Origin: Collinsella aerofaciens
GTDB taxonomy: Bacteria > Actinomycetota > Coriobacteriia > Coriobacteriales > Coriobacteriaceae
Direction of reading: 5' to 3'
Length of the DNA stretch: 64,000 nt
NCBI GenBank assembly: GCA_021639365.1
Contig: JAJXHK010000006.1
Coordinates: forward strand, 6,268-70,267
The position numbers and the translations under genes are program-made. Below the pieces are notes generated by a model. The model was given only the letters and a program-made list of their open reading frames with translations. It ran no database searches and had not been told where the DNA came from. This document shows positions 8,663-15,753 of the stretch, piece by piece; within the stretch, counting starts at the first letter, position 1; each line of letters opens with the position of its first letter.

Positions 8663-9490
8663 ATGGCCTTCGCAGAAAAGCTCATTGCTGTCCGTCGCGC
8701 CCACCACCTCACCCAAGAGCAACTTGCCGCCAAGCTCTTCGTCACACGCCAAGCCGTCAGCCGTTGGGAACGCGGCGAAGTCACCCCTGGCATCGACATG
8801 ATGAAGCTCATCGCCGCCGTGACCGGCGAGCCTCTGCCCCACCTGCTCGAAATGCCCGAGCACTATTGTCAGAGCTGCGGCATGATACTCACGCCCGACG
8901 ACTGCGGCACCGATGCTCACGGCGCCACGACCGATCATTACTGCAAGTGGTGCTACGACCACGGCAAGTACACCTATGACATCACCATGGAGGCAATGAT
9001 CGAGGATTGTGCCCCGCGGCTGGCACAAAACACCGGTATGTCGCTTGACGAAGCCGTCTCGCTCATGGGCGCCGTGCTGCCGCAACTGGAGCGCTGGCGC
9101 ACCGTGCAGGAAAACGAGGAGCGCTACGGTGCCGAGGCGCGGGCGCGCTATGGCGACGAGGCGATCGATGCAGTAAACGAGGCACTGCTGGGCATGGACC
9201 CCGAGACATGGAACGACATGAAGGAACTTGAACGCGCTGTTCTGGGTCAGCTCTCGATCGCCATGGGCGATGGCGAACCGGAAGGCAGCGAGGCTCGCAA
9301 GCTTGTCGCAATGCACCGTCGATGGATTGGCCTTAACTGGGGGCACGAACCCCAAGAGGAGGCGTATCTGGGGCTCGCCCACGGCTATCTTGCCGACCAG
9401 CGCTTTGTTGACTACTACGACAAGCCCTGCGGCACCGGAGCCACGGCGTTTCTGGTTCAGGCAATCGAGTCATCGCTGACTCGCGCATAG
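8663..9490 (+). CDS. XRE-type HTH regulator with zinc ribbon and TipAS-like domain
   Basis: The 275-aa protein has three parts. Residues 1-60 are an XRE/Cro helix-turn-helix (LTQEQLAAKLFVTRQAVSRW). Residues about 68-100 hold a zinc-ribbon-like block with two Cys pairs (YCQSCG and CKWC). The C-terminal part resembles the TipAS ligand-recognition domain (YGDEAIDAVNEALLGM, HRRWIGLNWG, YDKPCGTGATAFL). TipAS domains bind thiopeptides and other antibiotics, usually behind a MerR HTH; here the HTH is of a different family. AAAGGAG lies before the ATG. Likely a drug- or redox-responsive transcription factor; its target is not evident, although the divergent trmO and the glutaredoxin downstream are candidates. 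Confidence 0.85.
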   Translation: MAFAEKLIAVRRAHHLTQEQLAAKLFVTRQAVSRWERGEVTPGIDMMKLIAAVTGEPLPHLLEMPEHYCQSCGMILTPDDCGTDAHGATTDHYCKWCYDHGKYTYDITMEAMIEDCAPRLAQNTGMSLDEAVSLMGAVLPQLERWRTVQENEERYGAEARARYGDEAIDAVNEALLGMDPETWNDMKELERAVLGQLSIAMGDGEPEGSEARKLVAMHRRWIGLNWGHEPQEEAYLGLAHGYLADQRFVDYYDKPCGTGATAFLVQAIESSLTRA

Positions 9491-9542
9491 ACCGCGGCGG
9501 CATTGGGTATCTCAATCGAAACCTCAACCGATTGGAGACACC

Positions 9543-9788
9543 ATGGCTACTGATCACGAACTCGTGCTCTACGTTATGACTGGCTGCCCGTATTGTATAA
9601 AGGTCAAGCGCTTTTTGGCCGATAACGGCGTGACCATTCCCGAACGCAATATCTCGACTGACCCTGATGCCGAGCAGACGCTCATCGCCGTCGGCGGAAA
9701 ACGCCAGGTTCCCTGCCTGTTCATCGACGGCAAGCCGCTCTACGAATCGAGTGACATCATCGCGTGGATACAGAAGAACCTGCTCTAG
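9543..9788 (+). CDS. Glutaredoxin-family protein
   Basis: The 81-aa thioredoxin-fold protein has the dithiol active site CPYC at residues 15-18 and the glutathione/thiol-binding signature RQVPCLFIDGKPLYES, with the cis-Pro in VPCL. The length is that of a complete small glutaredoxin. GGAG precedes the ATG. It reduces disulfides or mixed disulfides; actinobacteria of this group often lack glutathione, so its physiological thiol donor is uncertain. It lies 52 bases after the TipAS-type regulator and may share its transcript. A run of intergenic repeats begins just after its stop. Confidence 0.88.
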   Translation: MATDHELVLYVMTGCPYCIKVKRFLADNGVTIPERNISTDPDAEQTLIAVGGKRQVPCLFIDGKPLYESSDIIAWIQKNLL

Positions 9789-9791
9789 CAC

Positions 9792-9875
9792 TCATTGGGG
9801 ACGCACTTAAATGAGTAGTTTCACTCATTGGGGACGTACTTAAATGAGTAGTCGTTAAAGAACGTCCCCAAATAA
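9792..9875. repeat. Tandem CATTGGGGACG repeat units
   Basis: Two head-to-tail units of the form ACTCATTGGGGACG(C/T)ACTTAAATGAGT occur, each with ACTCATT/AATGAGT ends in inverted orientation, followed by GTCGTTAAAGAACGTCCCCAA, which is the complementary half. Related copies occur at 9990-10007, 12249-12305 and 16633-16688. Confidence 0.8.
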
Positions 9876-9883
9876 CTAGCCCT

Positions 9884-10007
9884 GCCGAACCCAAACATGT
9901 ACGTCAGCATCCAAAGTCGACATTTTTCGACACCTTTGGATGCTGGCGTACAGCTTTTTGCGCGGGTCCCTCACAACCACTCATTGGGGACGTACTTAAA
10001 TGAGTAG
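9884..10007. repeat. Composite intergenic repeat, left copy (124 bp)
   Basis: This copy matches 12154-12278 with only a few differences (transitions at three to four sites and one T-run length change). It contains a long hairpin, TACGTCAGCATCCAAAG paired with CTTTGGATGCTGGCGTA around a TCGACATTTTTCGA core, then a T-run, a GCGCGGGTCCCTCACAACC block, and one CATTGGGGACG unit. With the right copy it brackets the 10008-12153 cassette in direct orientation. Confidence 0.85.
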
Positions 10008-10053
10008 GTAGGAATTCAGTTTCTCATATTTATAGAACATACGTTTGCTTATA

Positions 10054-10062
10054 TGCTATACT
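10054..10062 (+). promoter_or_regulatory. Extended -10 promoter of the cassette
   Basis: TGCTATACT gives an extended -10 element (TG at 10054-10055, hexamer TATACT at 10057-10062). A weak -35 (TAGAAC, 10033-10038) lies 18 nt upstream in an AT-rich stretch. It would transcribe the short leader frame and the 10263 gene. Confidence 0.4.
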
Positions 10063-10108
10063 CGCCTCAAGGCATGAGACTGGTCGAGAGATCCCGCGGA
10101 GGTCCCCA

Positions 10109-10138
10109 ATGACACGCTGGAGCGAGCTCGGTAAGTAA
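10109..10138 (+). CDS. Possible 9-aa leader peptide
   Basis: ATG to TAA encodes MTRWSELGK. It is preceded by GCGGAGG at a good distance and lies between the cassette promoter and the 428-aa gene. It may be a leader for translational control or a chance frame. The 124 bases that follow contain no other obvious gene. Confidence 0.25.
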   Translation: MTRWSELGK

Positions 10139-10262
10139 GATCGGTGGTTACTGCACTCGTCCATCTCAGACAGGTTGCGCTCCTGTTCGCCGTCGCCATC
10201 AAAGAACGGCACTCACAACCAAACGTTTCCGTTATCCGTGAGTCACACAGGAGTGCATCGTT

Positions 10263-11549
10263 ATGGCTAAAAAGATTCCAACCCTTTCACCCGACATTAT
10301 TTCAAACACCTGCTCAGATATCAGCAGGATTGTCGAGGCCAAACACCTCGGCCAGAAAGGTATCAACCATGAGACCTCCTCGGAAGGGGCTCTGCTCATC
10401 GGGCGCCGTCTCGAGCAAGAGATTGCCGGATACCCCATCTCCAATCTCAATGGCTTACTCTCGCCCATCGCTTGCCACCTCAAGCAGCACTTTAGCCCAA
10501 GCCTAGGCCCGACTTATCTCAAGCGTTGCATAAAGCTCGCACGAATTGTTCCGGAAGACATGGGTTTTCGACCGGAGCTTGATCTGGAACACTATCAGTC
10601 GCTCGCTCACATCGCCGACAAAGATCTGCGCTTAGATCTGATGAACGTTGCCGCGGATAACCATTGGAGCGCATTGCGCATCGATCGTCATGTCCGCTAT
10701 CGAAGTCCGCAGGACACTTTGGATGCTTGGGAGCGCCGTGTGCTTGAATCAAATCAAGAAGTACGGCGCTTCGCCCGCGCCTACACAGATGCCTGTGGAA
10801 TCATTTCACTCGATGAACTTATTGAGCTCTACAACTCCTGTGCCCCCAATCCAGTCTCGAGATTTGAGATAAATGAGACTATTTGGCAAATCAGGAACGA
10901 ATCGGGACAAATCGACAATCCCTGCATTATATCCAGAGATAGAAAACTCTATCTCATAGCGCCAGAGCTCGATGACGCTGTTGATGAAGCCCCTTATTAC
11001 TATGATGACTACGGATACTCCTATCGAAAATATGAACGGCACAGCGAATACACCGGTGAGATGCGCGCGCTGCGCGAACGGCGCGTTGGCATCAGAGTAG
11101 CAGCCATCTTCGCCGGTCACGAACGTCTTCCAATCAGAAGGCTCAGCTATGACGAAGTCATCTGCGGGCATATAAAGTGCAGTCGATCTGTCGAACGACT
11201 CAAGCAGTACGTCCTGAGAGACCCTGAGCTCAAGGCATCTGATTTCCATGCAAGAGAAGATGAGTTCGATTTCATCATGACAAAGCTTTTGCGTTCCGTT
11301 GGACTCAACGGTATGCCGACAGCCCAGCAAATTGCCGAAGACGCAGCTTTCTTATTGATTGTCGTACGACCCGAGCTTTATGAACGCAATAAAACAGCCG
11401 AGGTCTCCAAGCTCCTCTCGATAATCTATGAAGACGCTCCCCTCTGGGAGTTCAACGGACGTTCGCATACCGAGCTAAAAAGCGAAGGAGTGGTGGAGTC
11501 TCCGATGTCGGCTTTACATCGAGAAGTCCCATCAAAACAGGCCGCTTAA
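10263..11549 (+). CDS. Uncharacterised 428-aa helical protein of a repeat-flanked cassette
   Basis: No family is firmly recognised. The N-terminal third (SEGALLIGRRLEQEIAGYP, YLKRCIKLARIV, LEHYQSLAHIADKDLRLDLM, NHWSALRIDRHVRY) resembles in pattern the helical N-terminal region of DUF1016/YhcG-type proteins. The middle (ACGIISLDELIELYNSCAP) looks like a small winged or helical module. A Tyr/Asp-rich segment DEAPYYYDDYGYSYRKYE follows at about residues 240-257. There is no signal peptide or membrane segment, so it is probably cytoplasmic. The base composition is lower in G+C than that of the neighbours, and the gene lies between direct repeats together with a toxin/antitoxin-like pair, which suggests a transferable accessory module. 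A defence or stability role is only a guess. Confidence 0.7.
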   Translation: MAKKIPTLSPDIISNTCSDISRIVEAKHLGQKGINHETSSEGALLIGRRLEQEIAGYPISNLNGLLSPIACHLKQHFSPSLGPTYLKRCIKLARIVPEDMGFRPELDLEHYQSLAHIADKDLRLDLMNVAADNHWSALRIDRHVRYRSPQDTLDAWERRVLESNQEVRRFARAYTDACGIISLDELIELYNSCAPNPVSRFEINETIWQIRNESGQIDNPCIISRDRKLYLIAPELDDAVDEAPYYYDDYGYSYRKYERHSEYTGEMRALRERRVGIRVAAIFAGHERLPIRRLSYDEVICGHIKCSRSVERLKQYVLRDPELKASDFHAREDEFDFIMTKLLRSVGLNGMPTAQQIAEDAAFLLIVVRPELYERNKTAEVSKLLSIIYEDAPLWEFNGRSHTELKSEGVVESPMSALHREVPSKQAA

Positions 11550-11571
11550 CCCTATTAACTGCTTGCATTTT

Positions 11572-11591
11572 TGTCTACAAAACTGTATACA
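11572..11591 (+). promoter_or_regulatory. Paired TGTNTACA boxes (candidate operator)
   Basis: TGTCTACA (11572-11579) and the perfect palindrome TGTATACA (11584-11591) are 12 bp apart, inside a larger TTTTTGT...ACAAAAA symmetry, and lie just upstream of the toxin-like start at 11607. Ribbon-helix-helix antitoxins commonly bind such paired short palindromes; that the neighbour at 11882 binds here is inference. Confidence 0.4.
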
Positions 11592-11606
11592 AAAAGAGAG
11601 GCCCTT

Positions 11607-11873
11607 ATGGAGCTCATCGCAATCCACCCCCATGCCCTCAAGCACGGGCTGACGGAGACGGATATTACATGCGCCTGGAACTCCGCTTTCGCATGGTTCA
11701 GGCGTGATCTTGAAAATGGAGGTATCGATTACGTTCTCGTTGGACTTGATGGAAGAAGCCGTCTCATGGAACTCATCGCTCGATATTGCCCCGATCGAGA
11801 TGGCTACATCATTTACCACGCCCTTGTCCCTCCTACACGCAAGGTGCTCAGAGAAATCGGGATCGATCGATAG
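11607..11873 (+). CDS. Small BrnT/DUF4258-like putative toxin
   Basis: The 88-aa protein has an HPHALKHGLTETDI opening and a closing IIYHALVPPTRKVLREIG that resemble small BrnT/DUF4258-like RNase-fold toxins, where short beta strands end in a phrase of this type. The fit is by pattern, not by a catalytic motif. The ATG at 11607 is chosen because AGAGAGG precedes it; an upstream TTG at 11571 falls inside the palindromic boxes. It ends 8 nt before a ribbon-helix-helix protein gene, which is the usual toxin-first order of BrnTA-like pairs. Toxin activity is inferred from this context. Confidence 0.55.
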   Translation: MELIAIHPHALKHGLTETDITCAWNSAFAWFRRDLENGGIDYVLVGLDGRSRLMELIARYCPDRDGYIIYHALVPPTRKVLREIGIDR

Positions 11874-11881
11874 GAGGCGCT

Positions 11882-12148
11882 ATGGACGCTAAGCAGCTCG
11901 AGAAGATGATGGGGTTTGCCCCCGGAGAGCTGGAAAAGGCCGCAGAGGCATACGAAAAAGATGAGTGGCCAAAGGGTCGCACCATCAAGTTGGGAAGGCC
12001 GCCGATCTCCGATGAGCCAAGCGTTGTTTTGTCGGCACGCGTGGGTGAATCGGTTCTTGAAGCGTTTGACGCAAAGGCAAGGCGTCACGGGCAAACACGC
12101 ACGGAGCGACTCAGAGAGCTCATTACGCTCGATGCAATGATCGCCTAG
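11882..12148 (+). CDS. Ribbon-helix-helix (CopG-like) antitoxin
   Basis: The 88-aa protein has an N-terminal acidic helix and a C-terminal ribbon-helix-helix motif (SVVLSARVGESVLEAFDAKARRHGQTRTERLRELI): the strand binds DNA and the two helices dimerise. AGGAGG lies just before the ATG and the toxin-like gene stops 8 nt upstream. It probably neutralises that protein and represses the pair through the TGTNTACA boxes at 11572-11591. The stop is followed directly by the right-hand copy of the composite repeat. Confidence 0.72.
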   Translation: MDAKQLEKMMGFAPGELEKAAEAYEKDEWPKGRTIKLGRPPISDEPSVVLSARVGESVLEAFDAKARRHGQTRTERLRELITLDAMIA

Positions 12149-12153
12149 CCCCC

Positions 12154-12305
12154 GCCGAACCCAAACGTGTACGCCAGCATCCAAAGTCGACATTTTTCGA
12201 CATCTTTGGATGCTGGCGTACAGCTTTTTTGCGCGGGTCCCTCACAACCACTCATTGGGGACGCACTTAAATGAGTAGTCGTTTAAGAACGTCCCCAACG
12301 ACTAC
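12154..12305. repeat. Composite intergenic repeat, right copy
   Basis: Bases 12154-12278 match 9884-10007 almost base for base. They are followed by GTAGTCGTT...AACGACTAC (12275-12283 with 12297-12305), a 9-bp hairpin carrying AAGAACGTCCCC. The hairpin may also end transcripts of the radical SAM operon, whose last gene stops at 12323. Confidence 0.85.
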
Positions 12306-12322
12306 CCGATGACACGGCGATC

Positions 12323-13369
12323 CTATTCCTCGATCTCTTTCCAGCATTGCGGGTCGGCTTCGTACATATCGCCTGCGTAGCCATACGTCACAGCGGGGCA
12401 GCCGCGGCACCAGCCAAAAAGTTCGCATTTGGAGCACTTCTTGAACTTTTTAAAGTCGCGCTTTGCTTCCATCTGCGGTGAAAAGAAAAGTTCCTCGAGC
12501 GAGTTCTCGGCGACGTTGCCCACCTTGCTCTCCATGCGACGGCACGCATAGACGTCGCCCGTAGGCAGCACCGTCATATGGCCCGTACCGCAATGGCAGC
12601 CGTCGTAGATCATGCCGGGCTTGGCGCTCTTGGGGATGGTGAATTTGCCCTGCTCCCACAAAAGGAGCGTCCACAGGTGATCTTTGAGCTGGAAGAACGT
12701 CTTGCAGCCCGCAGCCTGGTGGAACTCCATGCGCTCCTGCGCGGCCAGCAGCACGTCGCGATATTCCAGCGGCTCCAGATGGAACTCTTCGCGCTTCTGG
12801 CCCGAGGTGGGGCAGTATCGCCCAAAGGCGAATACATCGGCCTCGAGGCTTGCCACCAGGTCAATAAGCTGCGGCAGCTCGGCGGCATTCATACTCGAAA
12901 CCGTATTCATAATGGCGACCCAAATACCTGCGCGCTTAAGGCACCCAATCGCACGCAAGGTCTCGACAAACGAGCCGGGTTTACGGAAGTAATCGTGCGT
13001 TTTCTCGAGTCCATCGAGCGAAAGCTGGTATTTGCGGCACCCCAGCTCTTTCATGCGAGCGCAGGCCTCGTCGGTCAGATGGAACGGATTGCCCATCACG
13101 CACCACATAAAACCCCGCCCGTGCAAGAGCTCGGCAAGGCGCCAAAAATCGGGATGAAGAATGGGGTCGCCGCCCGTAACGTAAAAGTACGGCTGACGAC
13201 CGATGCGTTCACAGAGCGCCTGGGCCTGATCGACGACCTGGACCATCTGTTCCCACGGCATGCGCTTAAAACCGGCGCAGGCACCGTTGGCAAAGATATA
13301 GCAATGTTTGCAGCGCTGATCGCATTCATCCGTAATGTGCCATTGGAAGGCAAACGCAGGCTTTTGCAT
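12323..13369 (-). CDS. Radical SAM/SPASM peptide-modifying enzyme (ACGX system)
   Basis: The 348-aa enzyme carries the radical SAM CxxxCxxC cluster (Cys16, Cys20, Cys23 in CDQRCKHC), the GGDP motif (YVTGGDPILHP) and a C-terminal SPASM region rich in Cys (CHCGTGHMTVLPTGDVYACRR, KCSKCELFGWCRGCP) for auxiliary Fe-S clusters. SPASM enzymes usually modify ribosomal peptides, for example with thioether or C-C links. The start at 13369 has GGGAG upstream; the longer frame to 13462 reads into the spacer. It is the last gene of an operon with a PPOX/ferredoxin fusion and an ACGSADP-repeat peptide, the arrangement annotated in databases as the ACGX system. The chemistry is unknown. Confidence 0.9.
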   Translation of the reverse strand: MQKPAFAFQWHITDECDQRCKHCYIFANGACAGFKRMPWEQMVQVVDQAQALCERIGRQPYFYVTGGDPILHPDFWRLAELLHGRGFMWCVMGNPFHLTDEACARMKELGCRKYQLSLDGLEKTHDYFRKPGSFVETLRAIGCLKRAGIWVAIMNTVSSMNAAELPQLIDLVASLEADVFAFGRYCPTSGQKREEFHLEPLEYRDVLLAAQERMEFHQAAGCKTFFQLKDHLWTLLLWEQGKFTIPKSAKPGMIYDGCHCGTGHMTVLPTGDVYACRRMESKVGNVAENSLEELFFSPQMEAKRDFKKFKKCSKCELFGWCRGCPAVTYGYAGDMYEADPQCWKEIEE

Positions 13370-13415
13370 CGTGGGACTCCCTTGGTCGATGCTGAAACTG
13401 ATGACGGTATTTGGG

Positions 13416-14036
13416 CTACAGGCGCGCAACGGCGCCGACGGGGCAATTCTCGACACAGGCACCGCAATGCAGGCAGTGCTCGGGCTCTATGCGATACGAG
13501 TCTCCCGGCTCGATGCACTTCTGCGGGCAGTGCTCAAGGCAGGTGCCGCAACCGATACACGCATCGGCATCGATGCAGAAGCCCTTGGCGGGCGCAGGTG
13601 CCATGCTCTCGTCCAAGGTAAAGACCGCGCGCTCGATGGGATGAACTCCCAGGTTAAAGTAGTCGAGCACTATGTTCTCAACCTTAAGGATGATGTTGAT
13701 CTCGCGCGTATCACCGGGATACACGTTGGCAAGATACGGCTGCTCGGCATAAATGACATCGCGCCAGTGAACTTGCTCGGACTCCGAGACGGGGGCGGCA
13801 ACGCCGGACATGCGGATCATCTCGTTAAATCGCGTGTGGACGAGCGTTTGGACACGCCCGTCTGCCATAAGCTGACGGGCCATCTCCTTGCCACGCGCCG
13901 TGAGGAAGTAGATGGCGCGGGGCTCGTAATGGACGGCGCTTACGCAGCGAATTTGCGGCGCGCCACTCTCGTCCACGGTTGCCAGGGAGAGCGTCCCGGC
14001 AAGCTGCATCTTTTTGAGGCAAGTCTGAGCATCCAT
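13416..14036 (-). CDS. PPOX-family flavoprotein fused to a 2[4Fe-4S] ferredoxin domain
   Basis: The 206-aa protein joins a split-barrel flavin-binding domain (residues about 1-135; LATVDESGAPQIRCVSAVHY, IYFLTARGKEMARQL) to a C-terminal dicluster ferredoxin (CIGCGTCLEHCPQKC and CLHCGACVENCPVGA). It would carry electrons from flavin to Fe-S centres. It lies 24 nt after the repeat peptide and 46 nt before the radical SAM gene, so it is probably the dedicated reductase or a redox partner of the maturase; this is inference from operon order. Length and motifs look intact. Confidence 0.88.
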   Translation of the reverse strand: MDAQTCLKKMQLAGTLSLATVDESGAPQIRCVSAVHYEPRAIYFLTARGKEMARQLMADGRVQTLVHTRFNEMIRMSGVAAPVSESEQVHWRDVIYAEQPYLANVYPGDTREINIILKVENIVLDYFNLGVHPIERAVFTLDESMAPAPAKGFCIDADACIGCGTCLEHCPQKCIEPGDSYRIEPEHCLHCGACVENCPVGAVARL

Positions 14037-14060
14037 TACGAGCCCCTTCCTAGCGATTGC

Positions 14061-14294
14061 TTACTGAGCGTCGGCAGCGCCGCAAGCGGTGCTGCAGGCA
14101 GGAGCGGTCTTGGGGTCGGCGGAACCGCAGGCAGGGGCAGCAGCCGGGTCAGCAGAGCCGCAGGCAGGAGCGGCAGCCGGGTCAGCAGAGCCGCAAGCGG
14201 GAGCGGCCTTGGGGTCGGCGGAGCCGCAAGCGGGCGCAGGATCGGCAGTACCGCAGGAGGCGAAAGCGGCAACGTTCTCGAGATTCTCGGACAT
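14061..14294 (-). CDS. ACGX-repeat precursor peptide
   Basis: The 77-aa peptide has a short leader-like start (MSENLENVAAFAS) and then near-identical 11-residue repeats of the form PACGSADPxxA. Seven cysteines are present (C14, C23, C34, C45, C56, C67, C71), five of them (23-67) spaced exactly 11 apart; the first unit (SCGTADP) and the last (ACSTACG) are degenerate. AAAGGA precedes the ATG at 14294; a longer in-frame start at 14390 lies within the promoter region. The repeats and the neighbouring radical SAM/SPASM gene match the ACGX-repeat peptide family, a presumed RiPP precursor with one modification per repeat. The mature product is unknown. Confidence 0.88.
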   Translation of the reverse strand: MSENLENVAAFASCGTADPAPACGSADPKAAPACGSADPAAAPACGSADPAAAPACGSADPKTAPACSTACGAADAQ

Positions 14295-14355
14295 GGCATT
14301 TCCTTTCGGTCGAGGATGGCCGGGCGAAGCCATCCAGTTTTTGACGCTCCTTGCG

Positions 14356-14384
14356 TCTATATGCATCATGCAAAAAGTGCGCAA
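14356..14384 (-). promoter_or_regulatory. Putative promoter of the ACGX operon
   Basis: On the minus strand TTGCGC (14384-14379) and TATAGA (14361-14356) are separated by 17 nt and lie about 60 nt before the precursor start. The HxlR-type palindrome at 14417-14430 is about 33 bp upstream of the -35. Confidence 0.45.
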
Positions 14385-14416
14385 CGACAAAAAGAAGGCA
14401 CCAATCTATTAGCCAG

Positions 14417-14430
14417 TTACCAAAAGGTAA
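14417..14430. promoter_or_regulatory. HxlR-type operator candidate
   Basis: TTACC-AAAA-GGTAA is a perfect palindrome between the divergent ACGX operon and the HxlR gene. A very similar sequence (GTTACAAAAAGGTACC) lies before the second HxlR gene at 38765-38780. Confidence 0.5.
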
Positions 14431-14493
14431 GTAGTAGCCACAAGCGATAGCGGCTGCGATAATGAAAGCCGTTCACACGATTGAGGGGTCTCC

Positions 14494-14826
14494 ATGCTTA
14501 CCAAAGAAGAACTGCCTCCCTGCCCTGTTGCCACGTGTTTTCAACTCTTTGGCAACAAGTGGAAGATCTATATCATCCAGCAGCTCATTAACCGTCCCAT
14601 GGGCTTTAACGCGCTGCATCGCGCTATCCCGGGCATTAGCCAAAAGGTACTCTCGTCCAACCTCAAGGAAATGGATGCCGCGGGCCTCATCACGCGTACC
14701 GTCATCCCCGAGACACCCATCCGCACCGAATACGCACTCAGTGAGCTGGGCCACAGCCTTATGCCCATCATCGATTCCCTAGTGGAATGGGGCACCGACT
14801 ATCAGCAGCTCGTGCGAAACTCCTAA
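14494..14826 (+). CDS. HxlR-family transcriptional regulator (divergent from ACGX operon)
   Basis: The 110-aa winged-helix protein shows the HxlR signature: CPVATCFQLFGNKWKIYIIQ with a Cys near the N terminus, then FNALHRAIPGISQKVLSSNL and the wing TPIRTEYALSELGHSL. HxlR proteins sense electrophiles, thiols or other signals, in several cases through the N-terminal Cys (here Cys10 or Cys15), and bind dyad sites near their own promoters. The palindrome at 14417-14430 is the likely site. Divergent placement suggests it controls the repeat-peptide operon. A possible -10 (GATAAT, 14458-14463) lies 30 nt before the ATG. Confidence 0.88.
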   Translation: MLTKEELPPCPVATCFQLFGNKWKIYIIQQLINRPMGFNALHRAIPGISQKVLSSNLKEMDAAGLITRTVIPETPIRTEYALSELGHSLMPIIDSLVEWGTDYQQLVRNS

Positions 14827-14967
14827 CGACCACACACTTTCGCACATTGAGCGCCGTGGGGCATACCGCTCCACGGCGCTTACCTTTTTGTGCCTTCTTT
14901 TACCGTTGTGCGCCAGGCGGCACACTACTGTCGAATGCAACCGACTCAATCGAACAGGAGGAAGGTC

Positions 14968-15753
14968 ATGAATCAGGCCGAGCGCCGCGTTTGGCTTATC
15001 AAAGCATTGCTCGATGAGCGGCCAGACGGGTGCAGTATTGCTGTACCTGCCGGAGCCAGCGAACATCGCAATTTGCTCAGAGCCCTTATGAACGTGCGCC
15101 TGCCCGAGGCGCTTGCGACCGAGACACTCGACATACAAGACGCCTACTTGCAGCAACGCCTTCTTGAGCGCGGCGGGGCGACCGACGCCGGCACGCTCCC
15201 CTACCGCGATCGCGTTGCCATCTGGCGCGGCGACATTACGCTGCTTAAGGCCGACGCCATCGTCAATGCCGCCAACAGCCAAATGCTCGGCTGCTTTGTA
15301 CCGGGGCATCGCTGCATCGACAACGCCATCCACACCTACGCCGGCATGCAGCTACGTCTGGCGTGCGCCAATCTCATGAACGAGCAAGGGCACGAGGAAC
15401 CAACGGCGCGCGTCAAGGTCACGCCGGCGTTCAACCTGCCCAGCAGCTACGTTTTCCACACCGTCGGCCCTATCGTGCCCAGCCACAAGCCTGGCCCGCG
15501 CGAGGAATTGCTGCTACGGCGCTGCTACGCCAGCTGCTTGGAAGAAGCGACGCGCCGAGGACTCGGCACACTTGCATTCTGCTGTATCTCTACCGGCGTC
15601 TTTGGCTATCCGCAAAAGGCCGCCGCGCGCGTCGCCATCGATGCCGTTCGCCATCATCTAGACCATAACGACCCCAACCTTAAGGTGATCTTCAATGTTT
15701 TTCTCGCGTCTGACGAGGCAATCTACCGCAGCCTTCTCCAAACAAATCGATAA
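14968..15753 (+). CDS. Macrodomain protein-ADP-ribose hydrolase (Zn-macro type)
   Basis: The 261-aa protein has the macrodomain core: GDITLLKADAIVNAANSQML, then GCFVPGHRCIDNAIHTYAG, the region that holds the zinc ligands and catalytic loop in the Zn-dependent macrodomains that travel with sirtuins, and CCISTGVFGYPQKAAARVAI. Such enzymes remove ADP-ribose from modified proteins. AGGAGGAAGG precedes the ATG at 14968. The SirTM gene starts inside its 3' end (59-nt overlap). Together they form a reversible ADP-ribosylation pair; the lipoylated GcvH-L and LplA2 partners known from staphylococci and streptococci are not next to it, so the target here is open. Confidence 0.9.
   Translation: MNQAERRVWLIKALLDERPDGCSIAVPAGASEHRNLLRALMNVRLPEALATETLDIQDAYLQQRLLERGGATDAGTLPYRDRVAIWRGDITLLKADAIVNAANSQMLGCFVPGHRCIDNAIHTYAGMQLRLACANLMNEQGHEEPTARVKVTPAFNLPSSYVFHTVGPIVPSHKPGPREELLLRRCYASCLEEATRRGLGTLAFCCISTGVFGYPQKAAARVAIDAVRHHLDHNDPNLKVIFNVFLASDEAIYRSLLQTNR

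Noticed and set aside
9792..10007. CRISPR array
   Set aside because: Repeat units are of unequal spacing, are themselves palindromic and are few; no spacers of constant length and no cas genes nearby.
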